NCBI GenBank assembly: GCA_951217055.1
Contig: OX578284.1
Coordinates: forward strand, 42,621,467 to 42,685,466
Source of the DNA: Gerris lacustris
Taxonomy: Eukaryota; Arthropoda; Insecta; Hemiptera; Gerridae
Direction of reading: 5' to 3'
DNA length: 64,000 bases
The notes beneath the pieces are model-generated. The model did not search any database, had not been told where the DNA came from, and saw only the letters and a program-made list of their open reading frames with translations. Below, one piece after another: positions 34,331 to 45,210 of the stretch (position 1 is the stretch's first letter; each line of letters opens with the position of its first letter). A program made the translations under genes and the position numbers.

Positions 34331-34472
34331 TAAATAAAGTAACATAAAAGAATCCGAGTGTATTATTAGCTCGATTGGGGTTTTGAGATTTGGAAATATT
34401 GCTGAAAACATGCTTTTTTCTGTCCCAGTCTTATTAAAACCCCATACAACACATCTTTAGCACAATATAAGA

Positions 34473-34477
<5 letters not shown>

Positions 34478-34502
<25 letters not shown>
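34478..34502. repeat. (AAT)n microsatellite
   Basis: About eight AAT trinucleotide units. Confidence 0.9.
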
Positions 34503-34503
<1 letters not shown>

Positions 34504-34797
34504 TGTATTTCCACCAAAAAGACAGAACAAATATAAAAAATAAATAAATAAATTACATGGTGAGGGCCCTCAGTAGGTGTAGTTTTTACCTAGAGAGAGG
34601 ACCCTGTCTCGACTTATTTAATATGAATTGTAAATATTGTACCATAATAACCTTTAAACATAAAATACATTTTTTTTTTTAATTATAATTTTTTTTCCAT
34701 AAATCTAGTGTTATACAATATAAATAAAATGCGTTGAGTATTATTGTATATTTATTTAATCTTTTTTTTATTCCCATAAGCGTGTGCTTATAAAAGA

Positions 34798-34860
34798 TAA
34801 AGAGAGAGAGAGAGAAAGAGAGAAAGAGAGAAAGAGAGAAAGAGAGAGAGAGAGAAAAAA
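34798..34860. repeat. (GA)n / GAAA microsatellite
   Basis: Purine-only tract of GA and GAAA units. Confidence 0.9.
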
Positions 34861-35174
34861 AAAAATAAAAATAATGAAATAAAATATAAATATATATATT
34901 GAACATACAATTACAAAGGAATGCTAAGAAGAAATCATTTAAGTTATTGTTGTTTAATTGAGTCCAAGAGGTAACTAGAGATATTAGTTTTAAATGAATT
35001 ATGTCTTTATAGATTGAATTGATGACGGAAGTTGATTAAAATAAATAGAACCAAGTTATGAAGCATGTTTTTGTTTTCTTTCTGTGTTACAATAGGGAGT
35101 CAGTACTGTGTTAAGTGTTGGTACTGTGTGGTGTAATGATCAACCAATTAATACATTTACTTGATGGGTTTACA

Positions 35175-35520
35175 TTTTATGATTAGCGCCTTACCTGTCT
35201 GGAGCCTGGGTAGCTCTTATAAGGGAGCGGTTGGCACAACTATAAGTTAGGTTAAGCAGTACCCATTGCGGGCATGGTCATTATTTGGATGGGTGAGCAC
35301 AGATCATACCCAGCATTGCTTAAACAAATTGGAAAGTTTTCAAAAGAGGTAGGGTCAGTAGGTTAAGCAGCAACCATCGGGCATGATCATTACTTGGATG
35401 AGTGAACACACAGATCTGGGTTCAATTCCAGGATCAGGTTCTCACTCAATGTCCACCCAACATTGCTTAAACAAATGGGAAGCTTTTCAAAAGAGTTAGC
35501 GTCAGCAGATTTTGGCCTGT
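35175..35520 (+). repeat. 5S rRNA-like tandem fragments
   Basis: Two blocks resemble the 5S internal promoter on the + strand: GGTTAAGCAGTACCCATTGC, GGGCATGGTCATTATTTGGA, TGGGTGAGC at about 35250-35300, and GTTAAGCAGCAACCATCGGG, CATGATCATTACTTGGATGA at about 35360-35405. Each is followed by CA.CATTGCTTAAACAAAT and GGAAAG/GC-TTTTCAAAAGAG, so the unit is tandemly duplicated. It could be an old 5S pseudogene pair or a dimeric 5S-derived SINE; it is not an intact 5S gene. Confidence 0.6.
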
Positions 35521-36032
35521 GACCTGTGACACCATGCTTGAAATTCTCGGTTCGTTTAGAAAACCAAGATGTGAGGCATGGTTAACCATCTAACACTTCA
35601 CACAAGTTTAAGAGTTTGGATCTCGAATCCGGGTTTGTTCGATAGATTCGCACCTATGTGGCCTCTCATTCTCCAAGTCGAACCAGATGTGAGTTGCTAT
35701 TAAGACAGGAGTTTCGGGGCAAATGCAAGACTACTATCTGCATCTTTGTTCCTATTTAAACAGTTACCGGTTAGAATAGTAACCCAGCAATATCATCCTA
35801 TTGATTTTGGTTAGATTGTAAATGCAAGTGTTTACTGAAAACTAAATGATTGCATGAGTAAAAAAATACAATCCTGCCAAAAAGTAATGTAAAAATAATA
35901 CTATATGAACTTCTGTTTCACTAACTTCATTCTAGAATGTTGAATTAATCCAGGAGGTAGCATTAAAAATTGTAAGCTTATTAAGAAACAAGTAAGGCGC
36001 GCTACACGTAAGTACGTGGGGGTGATAATCGC
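35521..36032. other. Intronic stretch, no gene recognised
   Basis: No coding domain. 35520-35720 is less AT-rich and may be the rest of the 5S-related repeat. Confidence 0.4.
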
Positions 36033-36646
36033 CGGTTTCTGTACATTAAAGTTAAAATTATTAAGTGTAATATAATTACACTAATTTTAATAGTAATATT
36101 CTTTTTCTTCATTTCAAGACCTTTAAATTGATGTATAACATGTTATGGTAACTAAAACAATGTTTAGTCACCCGCCATATTGGCCGCCATCTTGAAAATT
36201 TTAATAATTGCATATTCTTTTTCAACACTTCAAGACCTTTAAGTTGATGTAGAACATGTAATAGTTACTAAAAACTTTTTTTTAGTCACCCGCCATATTG
36301 CCCGCCATCTTAAAAATATTACGTGCGAAAATTTTAATAGTTGCATATTCTTTTTCTTCATTTCAAGACCTTTAAATTGATATATAACATGTCATGGTGA
36401 CTAAAAACTTTTTTTTAGTCGCCCGCCATATTGGCCGCCATCTTAAAAATATTAAGTGTGAAAAATCCAAAATGTGTCCAGTTGTCTCAAATGCCGAGAT
36501 GCACCTATGTGCCAAATTTCATGTTCCTAGCTATAGTAGTTTATGAATTGAAACAAGCAACGGACAGACACCAACGGACAGACAGACAGACAGACATAGC
36601 CGTTATATAAGGTTTCTTTTTGTACTTTGTACAGAAACCTAACCGA
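36033..36646. mobile_element. TIR element with three internal 112-bp tandem repeats
   Basis: GGTTTCTGTACATTAAAG at 36039 and TACTTTGTACAGAAACC near 36630 are inverted termini. Inside, a unit with TTTCAAGACCTTTAAATTGATG, AACATGT.ATGGT.ACTAAAA and CACCCGCCATATTGGCCGCC, then ATCTT, occurs three times (from about 36115, 36222 and 36340). A (GACA)n block follows at 36565-36596. Non-coding. Confidence 0.7.
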
Positions 36647-36649
36647 CGA

Positions 36650-38280
36650 AAAGCTTAAAGATTTAAATTGCACTAACTTTCTGAGTAAATTAAGTACTAT
36701 GCAATTATTATCATTCCTCTCTGTCTTATAACTTGCTTCATATAAGCATTTTCCTTATCGCCTCATTCCAAACTCTTCTTCGATGAATCGTTTATTTAAA
36801 ACGATAATTAGATGTAACACTTAATTAAAATGATAGAATCTGACTCTTATAAAACTTAGTATTTCTCTAAAGATAAACTGTTTGAAAAGTTCAATTAAAT
36901 GACAGAACAAAGGGTGTAACTTAAAACAGAGATTGCTAGAAAGTGTCGTATGAATCCAACTACCTTACAAAGGATACCCAAGCAACCATTTATTTCCTTT
37001 TTTTGTTTTTGATGAGTGCTCAATGCTTTTATAATTTTTTTTTTTTTTATTCATTTCCATAAACTAAACAAAAAAAACGTGTTACTCCTCGAACAAATTT
37101 CACTTCTTTTATTTTAGTGTATTTTTTTTTTTTTTAAATCTCTAATCTTGCCTTTTTTTCCAGTTAGTTGATTTTTTTTTCAAAACTAATTCCTTTGTTT
37201 CTTATATTCTTTTTCAACCTTTTCTAAAGTTAAAAACATTTTAAATGATTACATAACGTAGAAAAATAGTTGGATGTCAAAAAAATTAACACACGGACAT
37301 TTTAGTTAGATAAACTAAAGATTATTATGGTAATGTTTAATAAGAGAACATGACATCCTAAATTGTTATCATGACTCCAACTGCAAAGCGTATTTACAAG
37401 ATCAATTTTGTGGAAACTAACTTCGCTCATTGTACTAGAAATTTATTTATTACTTCCGATCATATAAGCTGGGTCGGGTCCATACACCAATAAACATTTG
37501 TATATGTGTTAAATTGGCTGTGCAAAACATTTACGACGCAAAATTACCACAAATAGTCAATATATTTTTGTGTTGTGTGCATTTTATTTTTCTTTTTAAT
37601 ACAGTTTTCTTTATAAACATGTACTTTAATATATGTTGTTAACCATATTAATTATCTAAAGGCAGTAACGTCGTTAATAAACGTGTAACAGTTCCTAGAT
37701 AACCAATAGCAATATCTTTGAGTAATAATGCTACTGATAAGGATTTGTTGACAAGCGTCTGTGGGGACGGAAGGACCAGGAATAGACCAATAAGACAAGA
37801 ACCAGTGACTTCGTGATCACTTTAGTTCGGATTGAGCTCGCTTGGGAGGTTTAGTATATGGGTGTAGCATAATGAACCACTTTTCAAATCGCATTGCTCC
37901 CTCTACCCCTTCCTTGCTCTGAGTTGTTATTCAACTACATAATAACCTTCCGGTAAAAAAATATTCGCGATATTTAGCTTCTCGTGTAATAAAAGAGGGT
38001 GAACTTTTTTCATATAAAATGATAAAATCATTGGAGTTTACGGTACTCTCCCTTCTCTACTGTCATATTACCTTGAATCTTACTGCGCATGCGAGTTTTT
38101 CCAGTTATTTTACTATCTTCTTTTTCTTGTAGTAAAATGTACTCTCGTTATGCTACATCTACCTTTTACTTCGTTATATTCTATCTCAGTTGTGATCTTA
38201 CAACCTTAGAATCTACCTTCTTCTTACCACCTAAAAAAAAAATGTTTTTCTTTGCTTACTTCAGATTATATTTTCTTTTT
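36650..38280. other. Intronic stretch, no gene recognised
   Basis: AT-rich with several T runs near 37040, 37125 and 37173 and no recognised coding domain. Confidence 0.4.
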
Positions 38281-38282
38281 AC

Positions 38283-38284
<2 letters not shown>

Positions 38285-38369
<85 letters not shown>
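38285..38369. repeat. (TA)n microsatellite
   Basis: Pure dinucleotide run of about 84 bp; the frames across it are artefacts. Confidence 0.95.
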
Positions 38370-38370
<1 letters not shown>

Positions 38371-38859
38371 ATTTCCACTTCAGAATATGTTTACTTATAT
38401 TATATTCATTATATCGTGTAATCTATGTTTTTCCCACACGTTATTCGTTTATTTTTCTTTTAGGTAAAATCACTCGTCTTTTTCTGCAGTGTAATCAAAC
38501 TCCCAATTGCTACAAATGTGCCTACATTCCCTTCAATATTGTAGAATACACAGGGTACTACATTAGAATTTTGTTTAATTTAGTATATAATTTCTTCGTT
38601 GCCTTAGAATCGATCTTTCTTGTAACACCTAAAAAGACCGATTATCTCTTTAATAACGTTAAAGAGGTCACAGGCTTAAGACCCATCTAGCTCATATTTT
38701 ACAGGTACACGGAATTAAATTTTCTTTTCCCTGGACCCTTGGCGGTGCCACTGTCAATTCTAAACTGAAAGAACGAGTTTCTCTCCTACTCTAAAATAAG
38801 CAATCCTCGTTCAAAAGTTGGCTATCTTCCTACATTCATTATCTCTGCGTCTGCGTAGA

Positions 38860-39540
38860 ATCAATATTCTATTAAATAAATCAGAATCTATTTACTTATG
38901 TAGAATCAATATTCTATTAACTAAACCAGAATTTACCTTCTCTTTACTAAGATACAAATAATACTTTCCTAAATGTATTAGAATCTATCTTCTCTTTACT
39001 CACGCAGAATCAACACTATATTAAATATACATCAGAATCTATCTTCTCTTTACTCACGCAGAATCAACACTATATTAAATATACATCAGAATCTATCTTC
39101 TCTTTACTCACGCAGAATCAACACAATATTAAATATACATCAGAATCTATCTTCTCTTTACTCACGCAGAATCAACACTATATTAAATATACATCAGAAT
39201 CTATCTTCTCTTTACTCACGCAGAATCAACACTATATTAAATATACATCAGAATCTATATTATCTTTACTCACGCAGAATCAACACTATATTAAATATAC
39301 ATCAGAATCTATCTTCTCTTTACTCACGCAGAATCAACGCTATATTAAATATACATCAGAATCTATCTTCTCTTTACTCACGCAGAATCAATACTATATT
39401 AAAGACATCAGTATCTATCTTCTCTTTACTCACGCAGAATCAATACTATATTAATTGCATCAGAATCTATCTGATATTTTGTTGACGTAGAATCAACACT
39501 CTCTTCTCCATCATCATCTATCGCCCCTATACTCTACCAG
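38860..39540. repeat. 54-bp minisatellite, about 10-11 copies
   Basis: Units of 54 bp contain CAGAATCTATCTTCTCTTTA and CTCACGCAGAATCAACACTA. Central units (39000-39370) are nearly identical; units at both edges are diverged. It ends about 260 bp before the TM7 exon acceptor. Confidence 0.95.
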
Positions 39541-39800
39541 AATCTATACTCTATTAAATACATCAGAATGTGAGCGTACGGCAGTGCGCAAAGCCAAGTT
39601 CCAGAAAGCATGCAGTGTATCTTTACTTGGATCAATTCCCTCTTGGTTTTTCTCACCCTCATATCTCTGCTTGCTCTTAAGATTGGCTTTTGAAATTTGA
39701 AACATAGATTAGGCTTCGGTAGCTTAGGACACTGTATAAACTGAGCTATCTTTAAATACCACCTTACAATATTATATATGTACACATTTTTTGTTTTCAG

Positions 39801-39904
39801 GGTTTTGCAGTAGCTCTACTCTACTGTTTCCTAAACACTGAAGTTCGGAACGCAGTCCGTCACCATTTTCAAAGATGGGAAGATTCAAGACAAATTGGAC
39901 GCAG
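39801..39904 (+). CDS. Class B GPCR exon: TM7 and proximal C-terminal tail
   Basis: A 104-bp exon between TTTTCAG and GTAAAT, phase 0 at the start and phase 2 at the end. [19 protein letters not shown] continues TM7 from the preceding LSTQ and carries the class B QGFxVALxYCFLNxEV signature, then the cytoplasmic helix 8 region [16 protein letters not shown]. The split final codon (AG) needs one base from the next exon; the exon at 59092 starts with G and would complete Arg. Confidence 0.93.
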
Positions 39905-41412
39905 GTAAATAAATTATATTAATCAAATTTAAAATTTTAATTCATTTTATGTAAAAATACTTGAGTGACCAAAACAAAGTTTAGAAAAGAAACAACAATA
40001 ATAATAATTAGATTCTCAAAATAAACGTCACTTTGGAAAAGGTAACTAGTTTGAATCTAATTATGAAACAACTGCCATTTACAATCCAACACCCACACCC
40101 TTTGTTTAACTATTAACACATCTAAAGTACAATATAATACGGAAAGTGTTAGCTTATGCTATCAGAATTATTTATATGCTCTTAGCCCTTAAATAATGCT
40201 CTCTCGCTGTACTAATAATGTACCTATTATCAGCAAAGGGAAGCTTTTGTCAATGGCCCAAGTTTGAATTATGGATTTATAGATATTGAAGGACATTAGC
40301 CATTGTTGTGTCTTCTGTTACAACGCTTGCTTTCAATGCTCCTTTGCGCAGTTAATCGAATATTGCTTTTACACAACATCTTAATAATTTTATTTTTAAA
40401 CTACATGATATTTTAAGAATAAATATAGATAAGGCTTATCTGGTCTTTCTATCAGACATCGCGTTTTTATGTCACGATATTGAATTATGTTTTTAACGTG
40501 CCAATTACGTGTATATGTCCCGATCGATGTATAAAATCATACAATGTGTGCTAAAAATATTTACTTGAACCAATTCGTCCAGTTTTTTTCACCCTCATAT
40601 CTCTGCTTCCTCTTACAGATAGGCTTTTGAAATTTGAAACTTTGATTAATATTAACCTTTTCAAAAGGGGAGTGTTTCAAAGTTTGCATTTTTATATTAC
40701 TGACTCACTCCATTCTGAGTCACTCATAATTTTGATGATAAGTGACTTCCAGAATAGCTAGAAACTTGACAGAAATGTGGAAATAATTTGATCTAGTCAA
40801 ATTATTGTTGATATAGGTACTTTCTTCATTATTTTCTTCGCCTTTTCTTGTTAAAAATTTCTAGAAATCACTTTATTATATTTATTTACTGGCCTATGGC
40901 AAATGTTTGAATCACAAGTATATTGTTATTTTAATAGGGTACTGTTGGGTCAGATTGGCCCTTAGAAGCTTTACATGCTTACTATTTCTTCTATTATATT
41001 TAATTTGTTTTTATGCTATTCCACAATATAAATTTTAATAATATTAATGTATGCTGTCAATTGAAAAAACAGGTACGTAGGGACGAATTTACCGAGACAT
41101 ATAGTTTGGCAAAAGGTCCAAATAATACACAACCAGTAGTAAGATAAAGTTAGCAAAACAGAGCTGTTTGTTTGTAAGTAAAATTTTTAAAACTTACTTA
41201 GCTTGGTGCACTTATGGGATTTGCTTTCTGGTGTAATGACAAGGGTTTCTTTGTATAGAACTTAAAGGTTTTTTATAATTTACTTTTTGATGTATTATTC
41301 CTGATTCTTACTGACAGAATATCAGGCCTTGGATGATTTTATTTATTTTATTTTGAACAGCATTTAAATGTTACTTTTATTATGTGTGTATAAATATATT
41401 ATAATTATTATT
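39905..41412. other. Intronic stretch, no gene recognised
   Basis: Start of the 19.2-kb intron. A block at 40588-40645 (TTTTTTTCACCCTCATATCT, CTTTTGAAATTTGAAAC) also occurs at 39642-39705 upstream of the TM7 exon, a small dispersed repeat. Confidence 0.5.
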
Positions 41413-41850
41413 GCTTCCGAGCTTGCCGAAGATAACAGAAGCATTTTGATCGTTCTAAGAAATAATTGTTTCTGTCTTCGAATTCAAGCATTCCTAGATA
41501 GAAATCCGTTTCAGGCATGAGAGGAAATTTTAGTTTAGTTTCTGTCATTCGCAACATTTTTGTAAACCACAAATCTCAAAAACTACTCGTCTAATTTTTA
41601 TGAACGTTCTTTGCTAGGTCATATTTACCCCTACTGCTGGTTCCATGTAAATTTTACCCTCTGTGCTTATTTCTTTTTCCTCCGCATGCACTCAAACTTG
41701 TTTATTAACACCTTTATATTTTAAAGTGCTTATCCGATTTTTCAAAAATTTGGATATAGTTTGTTGAAAGTATGCAACAGATGGACCCATGCTAATTTAA
41801 CAATTAATATTGAATAATAAGGGTTTCTAGGATGACCTCGAAACCCTAAA
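41413..41850 (+). repeat. Dispersed GCTTCCGAGCTTACCGAAGG family copy
   Basis: Begins GCTTCCGAGCTTGCCGAAGA and follows the order of 44238-44720 (GATCGTTCT, CCTAGATAGAAATCCGTTTC, CTCAAAAACTACTCG, TTCCTCCGCATGC). The 3' end is truncated or diverged. Confidence 0.75.
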
Positions 41851-42040
41851 AATGAATGTGACACTACGTGAAATCGAAACAAGTCCTATCAACCATCATT
41901 TTAATTCCTGATAGGATTATATTATTTCGTACTCATGTGTTCACGTCCAAATAATAGGACACGAGAAGCTATGTGCTACAATGATTCCATGGCTTAGAGT
42001 CAGACTATGTTGTCTACTTTGAGTTACATACACCTTTAGA

Positions 42041-42650
42041 ATGCTTGTGTTTATACATAAGTTGATCAATACATCGCTACCTTTAATAGATCGAGATAAT
42101 ATGCCCCGTATATTCCTTACTGATAACTGTAGTCAAGAAGAAATAAACAGGAAGATAAAAATAGGATGGAAAAAATATTGGTCACTTAAAAAGGTTTTTA
42201 AAGGGAATCTGTCAATTGATATCAAGATTAAAGTGCTAGAAAGCTGTGTGTTCCCTTCATTGCTTTACGGATGCCAAACTTGGAAGCTCACAGCTCAACA
42301 AAGAAAAAGCTTAACACCTCTCAAATGAGCATGCTCAGGAGCATATATAGCATTAAAAAATACAACAAATACAAAACCAGGATATTATGAAAAAACATCG
42401 AACGAAAAACCTGCAGACTCAAGCACACCAACTTAAATGGAACTGGGCCGGACATGTGGCCAGGCTACCTACAGACAGATGGGCTAAAATCTCAACAGAC
42501 TGGACACCTTTGAACTACTCAAGAAGGAGAGGAAGGCCTAGGAGTAGATGGAGGGATGAAATAGTGGAGAAACTAGGCATTTTGTTTCAAAGAACAGCAC
42601 AGGATAGGAATTGCTGGAAGAAAGTTATCCAAAAAAAAAAAAAAAAAAAT
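42041..42650 (+). pseudogene. Non-LTR retrotransposon ORF2 C-terminus, with poly-A tail
   Basis: The frame at 42041-42328 reads FLTDNCSQEEINRKIKIGWK, KYWSLKKVFKGNLSIDIKIK, VLESCVFPSLLYGCQTWKLT: the late RT region and YGCxTW motif of LINE ORF2. A break near 42320-42386 is followed by a frame with LKWNWAGHVARLPTDRWAK and RRRGRPRSRWRDEI, the usual C-terminal end. An A run at 42631-42649 is the retrotransposon tail. This is a 5'-truncated, frame-broken copy. Confidence 0.85.
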
Positions 42651-42830
42651 ATGTATAATTAGAAATTATAATGTATAAAAAATTATAATTAAATATATAT
42701 AATAAATAAAATATAAAATATAATATATATATATAATATAATATAATATAATATAATATAATATAATATAAATATAATATAATATATAATATAATATAAT
42801 AAAAATATAAAATTAGAATGTATAATTAGA
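42650..42830. repeat. (TATAA)n AT-rich microsatellite
   Basis: Irregular ATATAATATAAT repeats directly after the poly-A run, probably expanded from the LINE tail. Confidence 0.85.
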
Positions 42831-43235
42831 AGAGGAATTGTTTTTTGTTATTTATAATTTACTGTTTATAATTTTTTTGCCACAAAACTTTTACCCCCTT
42901 GAGGGGAGGCTTTTGCTTCGCAGGAATTGTCAATAGAGCTATTTTCATTTTTATTTTCAATATGCCCCAGTCAGCTTATGACTTGACAAGCATTCTAAAG
43001 GTATATGAATCAAAATCTCAAATAATGTAGACAACGTTGTCTGACTCTGAGCCCTGGTAGTGGCGGACGATTTTTTAAACATCATTTCATTTAAACTGAA
43101 TCATTCAAATGATTAATTTTAATAGCCAATATTTCAATACGTTCGGTATTACATCCAGTCGCTATCTAGCGGATTTTTAATCCAATATATTCACTCCGTA
43201 ATGTATGGTAGCCCAATCTTGCCCTACCTCGTGCC

Positions 43236-43585
43236 TTAAAGTCCCTACATACGAGCCGACACGACCAAACTCCCCAACAATTCTTGGCGGGGCCGTCTCT
43301 ATACACACTACCCGACACGGCCAAACTCCCCAACAATCCTTGGCGGGGCCGTCTCTATACACACTACCCGACACGGCCAAACTCCCCGACAATCCTTGTC
43401 GGGGCCATCTTTACACACGACCCAACAGCGCTTCACACGAACCGACTCGACAGGAATCGAGGGTGGGGAGCTCCCGACCGTCGGGTCCGGCAGTTTTAGT
43501 CCGGCGACAAGCCTACACACGCTCCAACTGTCGAGGCCAACGGGGTTGGTCCCAACAGTCGGGTGGTCATGTGTAGGGCCTTTTT
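43236..43585. mobile_element. GC-rich MITE with 56-bp internal repeats
   Basis: The left end AAAGTCCCTACATACGAGCC, GAC pairs with the right end GTCGGGTGGTCATGTGTAGG, GCC. Inside, a 56-bp unit (TTGGCGGGGCCGTCTCTATA, CACACTACCCGACACGG, CCAAACTCCCC) repeats about three times from 43258. GC content is far above the surroundings. Frames on both strands are repeat artefacts. Confidence 0.75.
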
Positions 43586-43589
43586 TACC

Positions 43590-44237
43590 GGACTCTTATT
43601 AATACTTTTATACAACCCCTGCATTTCAGTCAATCTGAATTACGAATTTGTAGACCTTTCATACAATCTCCATACCACGCCCTACCACAATCCGGTAGAG
43701 GATTTTAGTACATTGATCAAATATTAAACAATACAGTCCGCTTTTCAATTATTATCATTCCACTGACATTAACATTGAGAAAAACCACATTTAATGTAGA
43801 GAATAATCCATAAATTTTATTTTATACATTGATAGGAGGTTTTCATTTGGTAAAACAGTTGAACAGAAAAAGCCAAAGCTTTATATTTACTTTAAGGATA
43901 GGGTCTCTGGGGAAGGGTTTAGAATTCTCCAATAATTCTAATGAATATAATTCCTGAAATGCTCCATGCACTATGGAATGTACCGCTTGTATTAAAACAG
44001 CAAACAAAATAACATAGAAATAAAGTAAAAGCATTTTCATTATGTTTACATCGAATTAACATTTCTTTTACTTCTTCCCCTTCCCCCCGCACATCCTTTA
44101 TAAACTGCAGTCACTATGTTCTCTAGCTGATAGTTATACAAAATTGTGTCACATAAATCTTACTTTAGAAAATTCCTGGCATTCATTTAAATCCATCAAG
44201 CTGAGGTATTTAATATTATCTAAGAGAATTTTCTTTT
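43590..44237. other. Intronic stretch, no gene recognised
   Basis: A minus-strand 65-residue frame (43843-44040) starts with MKMLLLYFYVILFAVLIQAV, which resembles a signal peptide, but there is no homology I can name and no splice or promoter context. Confidence 0.35.
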
Positions 44238-44720
44238 GCTTCCGAGCTTACCGAAGGTAACGGAAGCTATGTGATCGTTCTGAAGAACGAAAATATTTTA
44301 TATCTCCGATTTCAAAAATTCCAAGACAGAAATCCGTTTCAGACATCAGGGAACATTTTTGGTTCCGTGTCTGTCTGTCGGTCTGTCTGTCGGTCTGTCT
44401 GTCGGTCTGTCTGTCGGTCTGTCTGTCGGTCTGTCGGTCTGTCGTTCAATTTTTGCGAACCACCATATCTTAAAAACTACAAGTCCAATTTTAATGAAAT
44501 TTGGGTGGTAGGTTATAATTAGCCCATTGTTGGTCCCATATAAGTTTCAACCTTCTGCTCTTATTTGTTTATCTTCCACATGCTCACAAACATACATTTA
44601 TTTACTGCCATATCTTTAAAAGTAATCATCTGATTTGTATGAAATTTTTATGGTTTATCGAAAGTAGCCTGCAGATAACACCTGCCTAATTTCAACTTTC
44701 TGCGCACTTTAAATCGTGGT
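44238..44720 (+). repeat. Dispersed GCTTCCGAGCTTACCGAAGG family, clearest copy
   Basis: Starts with the near-palindrome GCTTCCGAGCTTACCGAAGG, TAACGGAAGC, then TGATCGTTCTGAAGAACGA, CCAAGACAGAAATCCG, a GTCTGTCTGTCG array (44371-44443), ATTTTTGCGAACCACCATAT, TTAGCCCATTGTTGGTCCC, CATACATTTATTTAC and GTAGCCTGCAGATAACACC. Other copies: 1232 (fragment), 22450-23400 (inverted pair), 28945, 41413, 52640-53178 (minus), 62890. No coding domain or poly-A tail; class undetermined. Confidence 0.85.
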
Positions 44721-44744
44721 AAATTAATATGTCTTATACTATAA

Positions 44745-45210
44745 AGCCGCATGGCTAACGGACTCACTGACTGACATTAATGTTTACCCACTTCCAGAAG
44801 AGCTAGAGACTTGCGGTTTGCGCCATTCGACGCGCAACGTCCATATTGTGAACAAAAATAACTATAAAAAGTTCACTTTTCCCCCTTTTTCCCCCCTTAA
44901 AAAAATAATAATGGGCGACTTGATTTTTTAGCTGGTTTGGGGGCTTATTGCGGCTAAACAGTAAGTCGTATTAGAAAATGGATAGCACAAATGGTAACTG
45001 ATTTTAAAAGATCTACAACTTTAGTCCTATGAGTTTTTGTCGTATCATCATCGGTTGTACCTTAGATGGTGATAATTTTGTTATTTTTTGGTTTTATTCT
45101 TTTCCATTTTTGCCTTTGAATGGCCATAATTTCTATAATAGTTGGCCGATTTTATTTCTGATTGCGGCGATTGAATCTCACACTAATGCTCTTTAAATTG
45201 AGTATATTTT
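44745..45210. repeat. GCACTTCCAGA family, copy 3
   Basis: Alignable with 11880-12330: CACTTCCAGAAGAGCTAGAG, CCCCCTTAAAAAAAT, TATTGCGGCTAAACAG, TGGATAGCAC, GGTAACTGATTTTAAAAGAT, GTTGGCCGATTTTATTT and CACACTAATGCTCTTTAAA. Confidence 0.75.

Larger units (their letters stand above)
41987..43057. mobile_element. TIR element enclosing a LINE 3' fragment
   Basis: The left end CCATGGCTTAGAGTCAGACT, ATGTTGTCTAC and the right end GTAGACAACGTTGTCTGACT, CTGAGCCCTGG are inverted repeats. The similarity extends inward to CTTTAGAATGCTTGT / ACAAGCATTCTAAAG, giving about 65-bp arms. Between them lie the LINE fragment (42041-42650) and AT-rich sequence (42650-42830). No target duplication was found. Confidence 0.75.

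Noticed and set aside
35175..35520. Functional 5S rRNA gene
   Set aside because: Only the internal promoter part resembles 5S; the ends that form helix I are absent and the block is duplicated out of register.
43177..43602. Overlapping frames on both strands around the GC-rich block
   Set aside because: All derive from a 56-bp tandem repeat inside a MITE; no start context, splice sites or domain.
43843..44040. Minus-strand 65-residue frame beginning like a signal peptide
   Set aside because: Hydrophobic start is the only support; no cysteines or processing sites that would suggest a secreted peptide gene.
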